Under the pieces are notes generated by a model, which ran no database searches, was not told where the DNA came from, and saw only the letters and a program-made list of their open reading frames with translations. This document shows positions 1 to 9,800 of a stretch of 37,148 bases of DNA, piece by piece (positions within the stretch are counted from its first letter, which is position 1; each line of letters starts with the position of its first letter). The DNA is taken from positions 730 through 37,877 of the forward strand of contig LFRZ01000123.1 in assembly GCA_001513025.1 (NCBI GenBank). Direction: 5' to 3'. Position numbers and translations under genes: made by a program. The stretch is from Gammaproteobacteria bacterium DTU037 (GTDB taxonomy: Bacteria > Pseudomonadota > Gammaproteobacteria > Pseudomonadales > Pseudomonadaceae).

Positions 1-1111
1 GGGTGTCGCTAAAGGTGTTGTTCTCGCGTGAAAAGGGGCTGAGCATTATTTGGATGTCAGGTTTGTCTAGGTGCGCGGCAGAACGGACAGAGGTAGCAGC
101 ATGACAGGGTGACTGTGCCATTGGACCCTTGCGGGTTATGGCGTAACGGATTAAATTGCCGAGCAGGGGCAGGCCTGCATATTGATTGTTTTCACTGTCA
201 CCTTTGGCCTGCACCGCGAAACTTAGGCCCAGTAGAAGGTGCTCGCGCAGGTTGGCACCAACATTTGGATTAGCATAGATAAGGGGTATCTGCAGTGACT
301 GCAATAGCGCAGCTGGCCCAATCCCTGAGCGCTGCAGGATTTGTGGTGACTCTAAGGCTCCAGCACAGAGCACAATCTCGCGATTGGCCTTGTAGGTGAT
401 GGCTTGACCGTGGCGTTGACAGAGTACGGCCGTTGCCCGCAGCCCGTTAAACAGCAAAGAATTGACTTGCACTGCGGTTTCAATGCGTACGTTTTTTCGT
501 GTTTTGAGCGGGGCTAAAAACGCTCTGGCAGCGCTGTAACGTTGGCCCTTGCTATCGATATTAAAGTACAGATAACCACTGCCTTGCTGCCCTAGTTCGG
601 CCAGCTGAGTTAAGCGGGGCAGACCTGTTGCCACTGATGCGTCAACAAAAGCGCGAGTGATATTATACTGCGAGTGATGAGGGCTTACGGCAATGATGCC
701 ATTGCCCCTACCACTGCCGTCCAGCTCATCGAAGTAGGGCTGCATCTGCTCCCAGCTCCAATCGGAACCGCCTGCCGCAGATAATGTTTTTAATTGTGCC
801 GGCTGTGGGCGTAGCCAAATCATGCCGTTTACGGAACTTGAACCCCCCAGCGTTTTTCCGCGTAGCCAGACTTCTGGATTGGATCGACCTGCTTCACGTT
901 GGACTGGATAACGGCTGACATAGGTGTTTCCCGTCAGCACTGCGCCAAAACCTTTGGGCATACTTAAGAGTGGGCTGCTGTCTTTTGGGCCCTGCTCTAA
1001 TACAAGTACCGAATAGCGCCCGTTGGCACTAAGGCGGTTGGCCAGTACGCTACCGGCGGAGCCTGCACCGACAATGATAAAGTCAAATGCCAGTGGGCTG
1101 GAGCTGCTCAT
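1..1111 (-). CDS. GMC-family flavin-dependent oxidoreductase, 3' end cut by the window edge
   Basis: The frame is open for 370 codons from ATG at 1111 to the window edge, so the C-terminal part is missing. I translated it by hand. The N-terminus carries the FAD-binding FIIVGAGSAG motif (residues 11-20). Two family signatures follow: LGGSSSVNGM (about residues 88-97) and GALESPQILQRSGIG (about 250-264). These define the glucose-methanol-choline oxidoreductases, which oxidise alcohols, choline or sugars using FAD. The substrate cannot be told, because the catalytic His region lies beyond the edge. An AAGGT ribosome site sits just upstream. The start lies 4 bases after the stop of the AraC-type regulator gene, so the two are probably cotranscribed, regulator first. 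Confidence 0.9.
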   Translation of the reverse strand, partial: MSSSSPLAFDFIIVGAGSAGSVLANRLSANGRYSVLVLEQGPKDSSPLLSMPKGFGAVLTGNTYVSRYPVQREAGRSNPEVWLRGKTLGGSSSVNGMIWLRPQPAQLKTLSAAGGSDWSWEQMQPYFDELDGSGRGNGIIAVSPHHSQYNITRAFVDASVATGLPRLTQLAELGQQGSGYLYFNIDSKGQRYSAARAFLAPLKTRKNVRIETAVQVNSLLFNGLRATAVLCQRHGQAITYKANREIVLCAGALESPQILQRSGIGPAALLQSLQIPLIYANPNVGANLREHLLLGLSFAVQAKGDSENNQYAGLPLLGNLIRYAITRKGPMAQSPCHAATSVRSAAHLDKPDIQIMLSPFSRENNTFSDT

Positions 1112-1115
1112 AGGG

Positions 1116-2156
1116 TTATACCTTGCTCGATTGGATATGCTGCTTAAACTCTGTCGGCGTTTGTCCATGCCAACGCTTGAATGCCCGTCGAAACGCGCGG
1201 TCATCACTAAAGCCCAGTTGCAGTGCAATGGTTTTTATCGGGACTTGGCGGATCAGATACTGTTGAGCTTGTGCGTGCAGGCAGAGGTTGAGCAGTTGGG
1301 TAAAATCGGTGCCTTCATTGCGCAGTTTTCGTCGTAAGGTGGCTGGGCTTAGGTTGACCAGTTGGGCGGTAATCTCAGCAGTGACAGGCGTTAGCGATCC
1401 ATTAAGGGATGTTTGGATAATGTTTTGTACCCGTGCGGATAATTTTTGCTCAGAGGTGCTGGCTGATAACAAGCTGACTGGAAAGTAATCAATCACTTGT
1501 TTTAACTGGTCGTAACTGCGTGCTACTGGACGTGATAGCCAAGCGGTTGAGAAGGTAAAGTGATTGCTGGTGCATTGATAACGCGTGGGCTGACTGTGTA
1601 AGACACCCACAGGCAGCTGCTTGCTGGGCGGCATATGCGATAAGCCCAGTTGCTCTAAGGGTAAGTCAGTTGCTATTAACCAAGAGAAGAGGTGATAAAA
1701 GGTGCTCATAGCGGCGAGCGTTAGCAGCAGTGATGAGGACTTGGATGCAGGCTGGCCAAGCTCGATGCTTAATTCAACCAGAGCGCCTTTATGTTCTAAA
1801 CGAAGGACAATGCCGATTGATTCGACCATGCTACAGAAGGCCGCAGTGCGCTGAATAACCTCATTAAGGTCCTTACAGGTAATAACACAATACATCAGCA
1901 TATCGGTGACGGATTTTTGTACAAAGCCCTGACCGCCCTGGCCATGCCCCGATTCTGTCGCCAGTAGACAGCACGCGTAGTTAAATAGCGTGCTGCGCTG
2001 CATCGCACTGAGTTCGGCTTCAAACATATGCTCCGAGCGAGTAACGCCAGCCGCCTGGAAAACATGCGCTCGGTTGTGCCCGAGATCGTCTAACTCGTCC
2101 AGAATAGATCCGAGCAAGTGGGGCGAGGCGTTAACAGCTAAGGGGAGGTCAGGCAT
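1116..2156 (-). CDS. AraC-family transcriptional regulator
   Basis: This 346-residue protein has an N-terminal effector-sensing region of the Arabinose_bd type (about residues 15-210) and a C-terminal AraC/XylS DNA-binding domain (about 250-340). The second helix-turn-helix is recognisable as KTIALQLGFSDDRAFRRAF, followed by the usual WHGQTPTEF segment. Family members with this layout usually activate neighbouring catabolic genes on binding a small molecule. The tight spacing to the downstream oxidoreductase suggests that gene is a target, which is inference. ATG at 2156 has only a weak ribosome site (AAGAG, rather far upstream), and an in-frame stop about 35 bases upstream leaves no better ATG, GTG or TTG start. 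Confidence 0.88.
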   Translation of the reverse strand: MPDLPLAVNASPHLLGSILDELDDLGHNRAHVFQAAGVTRSEHMFEAELSAMQRSTLFNYACCLLATESGHGQGGQGFVQKSVTDMLMYCVITCKDLNEVIQRTAAFCSMVESIGIVLRLEHKGALVELSIELGQPASKSSSLLLTLAAMSTFYHLFSWLIATDLPLEQLGLSHMPPSKQLPVGVLHSQPTRYQCTSNHFTFSTAWLSRPVARSYDQLKQVIDYFPVSLLSASTSEQKLSARVQNIIQTSLNGSLTPVTAEITAQLVNLSPATLRRKLRNEGTDFTQLLNLCLHAQAQQYLIRQVPIKTIALQLGFSDDRAFRRAFKRWHGQTPTEFKQHIQSSKV

Positions 2157-2268
2157 GGCTGCAAATAAACTCTTAATCGTGTCGATTTATCTTAGTTGCA
2201 GTGCCGTGGTTACGGAAGGACTTTGCCGCTCAGGCTCAGGACTGTGTCGATCAAAATGCCTAATTATA

Positions 2269-2303
2269 AGGCAAACAGCCCTAGATAATAGGGCTGTTTG
2301 CCT
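2269..2303 (-). terminator. Rho-independent-type terminator after uraA
   Basis: There is a perfect 14-bp inverted repeat (2269-2282 with 2290-2303) around a 7-base loop. Read on the minus strand it is followed by an AT-rich stretch (TATAATTAGG), with no long T-run. It lies 29 bases beyond the uraA stop and separates that operon from the araC-type gene. Confidence 0.65.
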
Positions 2304-2331
2304 GTGCCGAATGGCTGCTTAGCGCGGCAGG

Positions 2332-3612
2332 TTAATCGCGCGGAGTCGCCTCTTTATCGTGTTCAGGTAATGGGTTTCCCCCGCCCTTATTGCCCGGCAG
2401 TAGGATATTGAGTAGCAAGGCAATGACTGCGCATAAAGAAATACCGGATAAGGTGAAATCACCGCTACCAATGCTCATGCCGCCAATACCAAAGACCAAA
2501 GTAACCGAGACAATAATCAAGTTGCGTGCTTCGGATAAATCCACTTGATTACGGATTAATGTGTTTAAACCCACCACCGCAATCGAGCCAAACAATAAAC
2601 ACAAGATCCCGCCCATCACCGGCACGGGAATACTTTGCAGTGCTGCACCAAATTTACCAATAAAGGCTAGGGCAATGGCAAAACTTGCAGCCCAAGTCAT
2701 GATGATTGGATTGTAGTTTTTGGTCAGCATCACCGCGCCAGTCACTTCAGCATAGGTGGTGTTGGGTGGGCCGCCCAGCATGCCCGCAGTGGTGGTTGCC
2801 AAGCCATCACCCAGTAGGGTGCGATGCAGTCCGGGCTGTTTAATATAGTTTTGACCTGTGACACTGCCAATTGCAATCACCCCGCCAATATGTTCAATGG
2901 CGGGCGCTAAAGCGACCGGCAACATAAACAAAATTGCGCCGAGGTGAAATTCAGGTGCAACAAAGGCCGGCATGGCAAACCAAGGCGCAAGCCCAATGGC
3001 GTGCGTATTGACTTCACCAAGGATCACCGACAGGGTACAGCCGACAATAATTCCAGCCAAAATAGGCACCAAGCGAAATAGACCACGCCCTAAGGTGGCC
3101 ACTACTAGAGTGGTGATTAGCGCCGACATGGAGATGGTCATAGCCGTGGGGTAGGCAATCAGTTGCATGGCGCCATCACCAGATTTACCCATGGCCATAT
3201 TGACCGCCACTGGCGAGAGCGCCAAACCGATGCACATGATTACTGGCGCAATCACTACCGGCGGCAGCAGTTTATCGATAAAGTCGGTACCTTTAAGGCG
3301 CACCGCTGCGCTGAGCAGCACATAGACCATGCCCGATGCCATAATCGCACCCAGTACGGCGGGTAAACCAAAGTTGGTTTTTGCATAGAGAATGGGCGCA
3401 ATAAAGGCAAAGCTTGAGGCGACAAAGACTGGCACTTGGCGTTTGGTCACCAGTTGGAATACCAGTGTGCCAAGCCCTGCAGTAAACAGGGCAACATTTG
3501 GATCCATGCCGGTAATCAACGGCATCAGTACCAGCGCACCGAAAGCCACAAAGAGCATTTGCGCGCCAGCTAACGCCTGTCGCCAAGCGGGCTCAGGAGG
3601 GTGAGACAGCAT
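2332..3612 (-). CDS. uraA: Uracil permease (NCS2/UraA family)
   Basis: This 426-residue, strongly hydrophobic protein has about 14 predicted membrane segments and belongs to the nucleobase:cation symporter-2 family, which imports uracil with a proton. Visible family features are the substrate-site segment APAIEHIGGVIAIG in the middle and the GMLGGPPNTTYAEVTGAV stretch typical of UraA/PbuX proteins. It follows upp with no gap (upp stop at 3616-3618), so the two form an operon that takes up uracil and converts it to UMP. An AGGAGA ribosome site lies 8 bases before ATG 3612. A GTG at 3615 is the alternative start. The charged tail (PEHDKEATPRD) is hydrophilic. Confidence 0.93.
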   Translation of the reverse strand: MLSHPPEPAWRQALAGAQMLFVAFGALVLMPLITGMDPNVALFTAGLGTLVFQLVTKRQVPVFVASSFAFIAPILYAKTNFGLPAVLGAIMASGMVYVLLSAAVRLKGTDFIDKLLPPVVIAPVIMCIGLALSPVAVNMAMGKSGDGAMQLIAYPTAMTISMSALITTLVVATLGRGLFRLVPILAGIIVGCTLSVILGEVNTHAIGLAPWFAMPAFVAPEFHLGAILFMLPVALAPAIEHIGGVIAIGSVTGQNYIKQPGLHRTLLGDGLATTTAGMLGGPPNTTYAEVTGAVMLTKNYNPIIMTWAASFAIALAFIGKFGAALQSIPVPVMGGILCLLFGSIAVVGLNTLIRNQVDLSEARNLIIVSVTLVFGIGGMSIGSGDFTLSGISLCAVIALLLNILLPGNKGGGNPLPEHDKEATPRD

Positions 3613-3615
3613 CAC

Positions 3616-4254
3616 TTAGCTCTCCTTTTGCTTGGTACCGAAAATCTTATCACCGGCATCACCTAAGCCTGGCACGATATAACTGTTGCTGTCTAAGCCT
3701 TGATCAATCGCTGCGGTATAAATAGCAACATCTGGGTGGGCTGTGTTAACTGCCTTAATCCCTTCTGGCGCGGCGACTAAGACCATGGCGCGAATTTCTT
3801 TGCAGCCAGCTTTTTTTAATAGATCGATGGTGGCAATCATCGAATTGCCGGTGGCCAGCATAGGGTCAATAATCAATGACAGGCGCGCGGGCATATCGGG
3901 CGCCAGTTTTTCTAAATAAGTGTGAGCTTCCAGAGTGGTCTCGTTGCGCACAATACCGACTGCGCTGACTTTAGCGCTAGGGATCAGGCTTAACACCCCT
4001 TCTAACATGCCGATACCTGCACGCAGAATAGGTACGACCGTGATTTTTTTACCGGCAATTTTCTCCACATCAACCTGACCACTCCAGCCATCAATAGAGT
4101 AGGTTTCTAAAGCTAAGTCTTTGGTCGCTTCATAGGTCAATAAGGTGCCAATTTCTTGAGCCAGCTCGCGAAAGTTTTTCGTGCTGATCTCAGCGCGGCG
4201 CATTAAACCAAGTTTGTGACGAATCAGCGGGTGACGGATTTCATGGGCGTACAT
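3616..4254 (-). CDS. upp: Uracil phosphoribosyltransferase
   Basis: This enzyme converts uracil and PRPP to UMP in pyrimidine salvage, in the cytoplasm. The 212-residue product has the normal family length and begins [16 protein letters not shown]. The PRPP-binding loop is [10 protein letters not shown], and the C-terminal uracil-binding segment is [14 protein letters not shown] chose ATG 4254 over an upstream TTG at 4266 because a GGAG site lies 6 bases before it and because the family N-terminus starts there. It is the first gene of an upp-uraA operon and is divergent from hpt, with about 140 bases between the two starts. Confidence 0.95.
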   Translation of the reverse strand: MYAHEIRHPLIRHKLGLMRRAEISTKNFRELAQEIGTLLTYEATKDLALETYSIDGWSGQVDVEKIAGKKITVVPILRAGIGMLEGVLSLIPSAKVSAVGIVRNETTLEAHTYLEKLAPDMPARLSLIIDPMLATGNSMIATIDLLKKAGCKEIRAMVLVAAPEGIKAVNTAHPDVAIYTAAIDQGLDSNSYIVPGLGDAGDKIFGTKQKES

Positions 4255-4396
4255 GAAAAGCTCCAAAGTCTAAAGAGTAGAGGGCTAGATTAAACGAAAT
4301 CGAGGTAAAACGGCACTTTGTTTGCTCTCAATACTTGCTCTAAAGCCTCTGGCGCAGTACCTTTTGCGCCTTAATTGTTTAATAAAGAGCCCTGTG

Positions 4397-4954
4397 ATGT
4401 CTGCAAATCTTGAACATATCCAGCAAGTAATGGCCGAGGCCGATATTTTGTTCACTGCTGATGAGGTGCAAACCGCGGTTGAGCAGGTAGCAGCACAGAT
4501 TAATCAACAGTTGTGCAATAGCAATCCTGTGGTTTTTTGTGTAATGAACGGTGGTTTGATATTTTCCGGTAATTTGCTGACTAAACTCACCTTTCCGTTG
4601 GAGCAGTCCTACTTGCACGCCAGCCGTTATCGCAATGAAACCAGTGGTGGCGAACTGTTTTGGAAGGCGAAGCCAGAGATCTCTTTTATGGATCGTGAAG
4701 TACTGATCATTGACGATATTTTGGATGAAGGCCATACCTTGTCAGCAATCATAGAGTTTTGTCAGCGTGCTGGCGCGAGTAAAGTGCACACTGCTGTATT
4801 AGTGGATAAACAGCATGATCGTAAAGCCTGCGCTGACCTAAAAGCTGACTTTGTCGGACTGTACTGTGAAGATCGCTATATTTTTGGCTATGGTATGGAC
4901 TATAAAGGTTACTGGCGCAATGCTGCGGCTATCTATGCAGTCAAAGGGATGTGA
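4397..4954 (+). CDS. hpt: Hypoxanthine-guanine phosphoribosyltransferase
   Basis: This 185-residue type I phosphoribosyltransferase salvages hypoxanthine and probably guanine to their nucleotides. The PRPP loop VLIIDDILDEGHTL is clear at about residues 103-116, preceded by the pyrophosphate-binding CVMNGGLIFSG segment. A longer in-frame start at 4322 would add 25 residues with no family match, whereas ATG 4397 gives MSANLEHIQQVM, the usual N-terminus, with an AAAGAG site upstream. It sits divergently from upp-uraA, the same grouping I recall in P. aeruginosa, and converges on dciA 11 bases downstream. The exact base preference (hypoxanthine versus guanine) cannot be read from sequence. Confidence 0.9.
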   Translation: MSANLEHIQQVMAEADILFTADEVQTAVEQVAAQINQQLCNSNPVVFCVMNGGLIFSGNLLTKLTFPLEQSYLHASRYRNETSGGELFWKAKPEISFMDREVLIIDDILDEGHTLSAIIEFCQRAGASKVHTAVLVDKQHDRKACADLKADFVGLYCEDRYIFGYGMDYKGYWRNAAAIYAVKGM

Positions 4955-4965
4955 TGACTGTTGCA

Positions 4966-5418
4966 CTATGGTTTTTTTGCCTGCTGGGCTAAGCGTTGTA
5001 GAGCCTCGCGCAAGACTGGATCACGCGTGGCTTCTGCGCTTGACTGAATAATCTGGCCCGCCTGCTCAGACAGTTTAATCGTGCGCGTGATGGGCTTCTC
5101 GGACTGCATCGGCGGGCGCACTTTAAACTGAATACGTGTGACTTGACTAAATTCGGTCAAGCTTTGTAACTGTTGCAGCAAACGTTTTTGTTGATAGCGT
5201 AAACGAGTGGCCCAGTGCCCATTGGTGACAATCAGGGTGATAAGGCCGTCTTGGTAGCTGGCCAAGAGGCAGTGTTCACGTGCCGCAGGTTGTAAGTATT
5301 GATTGAGCAGTTGTTGTAAATAATCAACGCTTTGCGCACGCGCAACTAAACGCTGCAGAGGTAGGCTCTTTTGCAGCACATTATTGCTGTTTTGCGCCTT
5401 AATGGGACGGTAACTCAT
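4966..5418 (-). CDS. dciA: DciA-like protein (DUF721), replicative helicase operator
   Basis: This 150-residue protein matches the DUF721/DciA family by its core (QYLQPAAREHCLLASYQDGLITLIVTNGHWATRLRY), a compact KH-like fold. DciA helps place the DnaB helicase at the origin in bacteria that lack DnaC/DnaI-type loaders. The C-terminal third (from about residue 105) is low in recognisable structure, which is common in the family. A strong GAGGTGAT ribosome site precedes ATG 5418. Its position next to secA is as in Pseudomonas, where lpxC usually lies on the other side; here that side holds hpt. It is divergent from secA. Confidence 0.8.
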   Translation of the reverse strand: MSYRPIKAQNSNNVLQKSLPLQRLVARAQSVDYLQQLLNQYLQPAAREHCLLASYQDGLITLIVTNGHWATRLRYQQKRLLQQLQSLTEFSQVTRIQFKVRPPMQSEKPITRTIKLSEQAGQIIQSSAEATRDPVLREALQRLAQQAKKP

Positions 5419-5653
5419 CGATCACCTCACAAAAAACCAATAGCCGAAGCGATGGGAGTATAGTTTTTGCCAAAATACGCTTGAAATGCAGTGAGTGCAG
5501 TACAATGTTACTTAAATAGTATAGCCCACAATAAAGTAGTGGTTATGCTGAGCGGCTTAAATTTAGTGTGCCCGTAAGTACGCTGGTTGACTAAGGTACT
5601 TTATTCAACAGCAAATACGGGTAGAATGGTTTTTTTGTGCGGGTGAGTCCAGT

Positions 5654-5698
5654 ATGTCTTACGCGCCTTCACCCCCCCAAAAATGGAAGCGTTATTAA
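5654..5698 (+). CDS. Possible 14-codon leader peptide before secA
   Basis: An ATG at 5654 opens a frame encoding [14 protein letters not shown] and ending TAA at 5696-5698, 2 bases before the secA ATG. A GGTGAG site lies 6 bases upstream. The frame contains two consecutive proline codons inside a run of seven C, and it overlaps the secA ribosome site (GGAAG, 5685-5689). Translation of this frame would therefore affect access to the secA start. It is not a secreted SecM-like protein, since it has no signal sequence. It could be chance; nothing beyond position and the ribosome site supports it. Confidence 0.3.
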   Translation: MSYAPSPPQKWKRY

Positions 5699-5700
5699 TT

Positions 5701-8433
5701 ATGTTTGCGCCTTTATTCAGAAAACTCCTGGGCAGTAAAAACGATCGTGACGTCAAACGTATGTATAAAACGGTCAACGCCGTTAATGCGTTTGAAGAGC
5801 AGATGGTGGCTCTATCGGATGAGCAATTACAAGCTAAAACCAATGAGTTTCGCGAGCGTTTAGCGGGTGGTGAAAGCCTGAATAAACTCTTACCTGAAGC
5901 CTTTGCCGTAGTCCGTGAGGCCGGTAAGCGTGTGATGGGTATGCGCCACTTTGATGTACAGCTGATTGGTGGGCAAACCTTGCATGACGGCAAAATTGCT
6001 GAAATGCGTACCGGTGAAGGTAAAACTTTAGTTGCAACGCTGGCGGTGTACCTCAATGCCTTGCCGGCTAAAGGTGTGCATGTGGTCACGGTGAATGACT
6101 ACTTAGCCCGTCGTGACGCCAACTGGATGCGTCCGCTGTATGAGTTTTTAGGCCTTACTGTCGGTGTTGTGGTGCCCTTTCAGGACCCTGCCGACAAACG
6201 CGCGGCTTATGCCAGTGATATTACCTACGGTACTAATAACGAATTTGGTTTTGACTATCTACGCGATAATATGGCGTTTAGTGTTGAAGATAAATTCCAG
6301 CGTGACTTACATTTTGCCGTGATTGATGAAGTCGACTCCATCTTAATTGATGAGGCGCGCACGCCATTGATTATCTCTGGGCAAGCTGAAGACAGCTCAG
6401 AGTTATATAAAACCATCAATCTAATTATTCCAACGCTCAAGCGTCAGTTGGAAGATGAAGAAGGCGAAGTGCTGGAAGAAGGGCACTACAGCATTGATGA
6501 AAAAATGCGCCAGGTTGAACTCAATGAAGCCGGTCACCAGTATATTGAAGAAAAGCTGACTGAGCTGGGCTTGTTGGCTGAAAATGAATCGTTATATTCC
6601 GCCAGCAATTTGAGCCTGCTGACCCATGTGAATTCTGGTTTACGTGCGCATACCTTATTTAACCGTAACGTTGAGTATATTGTACAAGATGGGCAAGTGG
6701 TGCTGGTCGATGAACACACCGGGCGCACCATGCACGGCCGTCGCTTATCTGAAGGCTTACACCAAGCTATCGAAGCCAAAGAAGGCGTGCATATCCAGCC
6801 TGAGAGCCAGACCTTGGCCTCGACCACCTTCCAGAACTACTTCCGTTTGTATGAAAAGCTTTCTGGTATGACCGGTACGGCAGACACTGAAGCCTTTGAG
6901 TTCCGTCAGATTTATGGTTTAGATGTCACGGTTATTCCAACTCATCGTCCGGTTGCGCGTAAAGACTTTAACGACTTGGTGTTTTTAACCCAGCCTGAAA
7001 AGTACGTGGCGATTATTGCCGATATCCGTGAATGCCAAGAACAAGGCCGTCCGGTATTGGTGGGTACGGCATCTATTGATAGCTCTGAGCATATCTCTGC
7101 AGTCCTAAAAGCTGAAGGTATTGAGCATAAAGTACTGAACGCCAAGCACCACGATTTAGAAGCCGATATTATTGCTCAAGCCGGTCGCCCTGGTGCGGTC
7201 ACTATCGCCACCAATATGGCGGGACGGGGTACGGATATTGTCTTGGGCGGTAGTTGGGAAGCTGAAGTGGCCGCGCTGGAAAATCCAGATCCGGAACATG
7301 TTGCCACGCTTAAAGCGGCTTGGCAGAAGCGCCATCAGCAGGTGATTGAGGCGGGTGGTTTGCATGTGATTGCCACTGAGCGTCACGAATCACGCCGCAT
7401 TGATAATCAGTTGCGTGGTCGCTCTGGCCGTCAGGGTGACCCAGGTTCGACGCGTTTCTACCTGTCGCTTGAAGATAATTTGATGCGTATTTTCGCTTCA
7501 GACCGCGTTAAAAACTTTATGAAAGCGCTAGGGATGAAAGAAGGCGAAGCGATTGAGCATCGCATGGTCAGTAATGCTATTGAAAAAGCCCAGCGCAAAG
7601 TGGAAGGTCGTAACTTCGATATGCGTAAGCAGCTGCTTGAGTACGATGACGTGGCCAATGAGCAGCGTAAAGTCATCTATCACATGCGTAACACCTTATT
7701 GTCATCCAATGATGTCGGTGATGTGGTGGCTGAATTTAGACATGAAGTGTTAAACAGCACCATTGAGCAGTTTATTCCGCCGCAGTCATTACCTGAACAA
7801 TGGAATATTGCTGAGCTAGAACAGGCCATTGTGGAAGGTTTTGGTACCCAGCTCCCGATTCAGCAGTGGCTTGATGCAGATGATTCATTGTATGAAGACA
7901 CTTTGCGTGAGCGCATTCATCAGCAAGTGACGGCTGCCTATGCTGAAAAAGAACAGTTGGTCGGTGCCGAAGGTTTACGTTCCTTTGAGAAGCAAATTAT
8001 TCTGCGCGTGCTGGATGATTTGTGGAAAGAGCATTTATCCGCGATGGACCACTTGCGTCACGGTATTCACTTGCGCGGTTATGCGCAGAAGAATCCTAAG
8101 CAAGAGTACAAGCGTGAATCCTTTAACTTGTTCCGTGACTTGCTTGAGTCGATTAAGCGCGACTCGATTCGCGTCTTGTCTAATGTACAGATTCGACAAG
8201 AAGACCCAACCGAAGAAGAGGCACGTTTACGTCAGCAAGCTCAAGAGATGGCCGAGCGCATGCAGTTCCAGCATGAGGATGCGGCAGGTATTGATGACAC
8301 GCAAGAGCAGGCTTTAGCGGTTGAACCTGTTGCTGTCGCGTCAGTGCGCAGTGAACCGAAAATGGGGCGTAATGAGCCGTGCAGTTGTGGTTCAGGTAAA
8401 AAATACAAGCATTGCTGTGGACGTATCAGCTAA
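5701..8433 (+). CDS. secA: Preprotein translocase ATPase SecA
   Basis: SecA drives export of unfolded preproteins through SecYEG using ATP. The 910-residue product has the complete architecture: Walker A GEGKT at residues 105-109, DEVD at 209-212, the preprotein cross-linking region (about 230-370), the second nucleotide-binding domain ([11 protein letters not shown] and [12 protein letters not shown]), the helical scaffold, and a C-terminal zinc-binding tail with Cys894, Cys896, Cys905 and Cys906 that binds SecB and lipid. ATG 5701 gives [14 protein letters not shown], the Pseudomonas N-terminus; a frame from 5683 would add six unmatched residues. The gene is divergent from dciA, and a terminator follows it. 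Confidence 0.98.
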   Translation: MFAPLFRKLLGSKNDRDVKRMYKTVNAVNAFEEQMVALSDEQLQAKTNEFRERLAGGESLNKLLPEAFAVVREAGKRVMGMRHFDVQLIGGQTLHDGKIAEMRTGEGKTLVATLAVYLNALPAKGVHVVTVNDYLARRDANWMRPLYEFLGLTVGVVVPFQDPADKRAAYASDITYGTNNEFGFDYLRDNMAFSVEDKFQRDLHFAVIDEVDSILIDEARTPLIISGQAEDSSELYKTINLIIPTLKRQLEDEEGEVLEEGHYSIDEKMRQVELNEAGHQYIEEKLTELGLLAENESLYSASNLSLLTHVNSGLRAHTLFNRNVEYIVQDGQVVLVDEHTGRTMHGRRLSEGLHQAIEAKEGVHIQPESQTLASTTFQNYFRLYEKLSGMTGTADTEAFEFRQIYGLDVTVIPTHRPVARKDFNDLVFLTQPEKYVAIIADIRECQEQGRPVLVGTASIDSSEHISAVLKAEGIEHKVLNAKHHDLEADIIAQAGRPGAVTIATNMAGRGTDIVLGGSWEAEVAALENPDPEHVATLKAAWQKRHQQVIEAGGLHVIATERHESRRIDNQLRGRSGRQGDPGSTRFYLSLEDNLMRIFASDRVKNFMKALGMKEGEAIEHRMVSNAIEKAQRKVEGRNFDMRKQLLEYDDVANEQRKVIYHMRNTLLSSNDVGDVVAEFRHEVLNSTIEQFIPPQSLPEQWNIAELEQAIVEGFGTQLPIQQWLDADDSLYEDTLRERIHQQVTAAYAEKEQLVGAEGLRSFEKQIILRVLDDLWKEHLSAMDHLRHGIHLRGYAQKNPKQEYKRESFNLFRDLLESIKRDSIRVLSNVQIRQEDPTEEEARLRQQAQEMAERMQFQHEDAAGIDDTQEQALAVEPVAVASVRSEPKMGRNEPCSCGSGKKYKHCCGRIS

Positions 8434-8481
8434 TGTTGTAACAGCACTTTGATGTTTTAAAGTGATAGCAAGTATGATTTT

Positions 8482-8520
8482 ACGCCGTACCAGAACAACT
8501 CTGTGTGCGGCGTTTCTTTT
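8482..8520 (+). terminator. Terminator after secA
   Basis: An imperfect hairpin (outer stem 8482-8487 with 8508-8513, extended inward with one bulge) is followed directly by a T-rich stretch ending at 8520. It lies about 50 bases after the secA stop and 36 bases before argJ, so argJ probably has its own promoter or depends on read-through. Confidence 0.65.
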
Positions 8521-8555
8521 CGCGCGTAGCGCAATATATTGGCGGGAGAATGATT

Positions 8556-9773
8556 ATGGCGGTTGGCTTAGGTGATTTACCAGTAATGCACCCTGTTGCA
8601 GGTTTTGAGTTAGGCATTGCCAGTGCCGGGATCAAAAAACCAGGTCGCCGTGATGTGGTGCTGATGCGTGCTATAGAGGGCAGTACTGTGGCAGGTATCT
8701 ATACGCAAAATGCGTTTTGTGCCGCCCCTGTTATCTTGTGTAAACAACGTATGCAATCCAGTCCACGTTACTTGCTGGTCAATACCGGTAACGCCAATGC
8801 CGCTACCGGCGAGCTTGGTTTACAGGCCGCTAATGCAGTGTGCCAGCAGCTTGCTGCGCTAGTGCAATGTCCGATTGAACAGATTTTACCCTTCTCCACT
8901 GGGGTAATTGGTGAGCCATTGCCGGTCGACAAAATTGTTGCCGCATTGCCCGCAGCATTGGCTGATTTAGCTGAAGACCATTGGGCATTGGCTGCTGAAG
9001 GCATTATGACCACGGACACGCTGCCCAAGGGTGCCAGTGTGCAGTTTCAGCACGAGGGCGTCACCGTGACGGTCACCGGCATCAGCAAAGGTGCGGGGAT
9101 GATTCGTCCAAATATGGCGACCATGTTGGGTTATATCGCCACCGATGCGGCGGTCAGTCAGACTATTTTGCACAATATTTTGCACGATGCGGCGAATAAG
9201 TCCTTTAACCGCATCACCATTGATGGCGACACATCCACCAACGACTCTTGCATGCTGATTGCTACAGGCCAGGCCGCGCTTGCGCCGATTACCGCAGCTG
9301 AGGGTGAGTTGTATAAAGCTTTACGCCAAGCGGTTAATCAGGTGGCGATGCAGCTAGCGCAAGCGATTGTACGTGATGGTGAGGGTGCAACTAAGTTTGT
9401 CACGGTGCAGGTGCAAGGGGGTGTCAACCAGCAAGAGTGTCTTGATGTCGCCTATGCGATTGCCCATTCACCATTGATCAAAACCGCGTTATTCGCCTCT
9501 GATCCAAACTGGGGTCGGATTGTCGCAGCGATTGGTTATGCCGGTGTTAAGGAGTTAGACACGGAACAGGTCAATGTGTATTTAAATGATGTCTGCATTG
9601 TCGCGCAAGGTGGCCGTGCCGCCAGTTACACTGAAGAGCAAGGCGCGGCAGTGATGCAGCAGGCGGAGATTTTGATTCGTGTTGAGCTGGAGCGCGGCGG
9701 TTGCACTGAAACGATTTGGACCACCGACTTGTCCCATGAATATGTACGCATCAATGCTGACTACCGTTCGTAA
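8556..9773 (+). CDS. argJ: Bifunctional glutamate N-acetyltransferase / amino-acid acetyltransferase ArgJ
   Basis: ArgJ transfers acetyl from N-acetylornithine to glutamate, recycling it in arginine synthesis. The 405-residue precursor cleaves itself before a threonine nucleophile; the motif KGAGMIRPNMATMLGY is intact, with the nucleophile at Thr189. The FNRITIDGDTSTNDS segment and the C-terminal EYVRINADYRS end are also as in the family. I chose ATG 8556, which has GGGAGA 6 bases upstream and gives MAVGLGDLPVMHPV, over an in-frame start at 8505 that would add 17 unmatched residues. The next gene starts 27 bases on and is likely cotranscribed. Whether the enzyme is also able to use acetyl-CoA cannot be told. 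Confidence 0.96.
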   Translation: MAVGLGDLPVMHPVAGFELGIASAGIKKPGRRDVVLMRAIEGSTVAGIYTQNAFCAAPVILCKQRMQSSPRYLLVNTGNANAATGELGLQAANAVCQQLAALVQCPIEQILPFSTGVIGEPLPVDKIVAALPAALADLAEDHWALAAEGIMTTDTLPKGASVQFQHEGVTVTVTGISKGAGMIRPNMATMLGYIATDAAVSQTILHNILHDAANKSFNRITIDGDTSTNDSCMLIATGQAALAPITAAEGELYKALRQAVNQVAMQLAQAIVRDGEGATKFVTVQVQGGVNQQECLDVAYAIAHSPLIKTALFASDPNWGRIVAAIGYAGVKELDTEQVNVYLNDVCIVAQGGRAASYTEEQGAAVMQQAEILIRVELERGGCTETIWTTDLSHEYVRINADYRS

Positions 9774-9800
9774 GCTGGGTGTTCTGTCGGGAGCGGCTCA

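Noticed and set aside
5560-5640. A promoter for secA from TTGACT at 5587
   Set aside because: No acceptable -10 element lies at the right distance; the nearby TAGAAT is too far away, so I did not annotate it.
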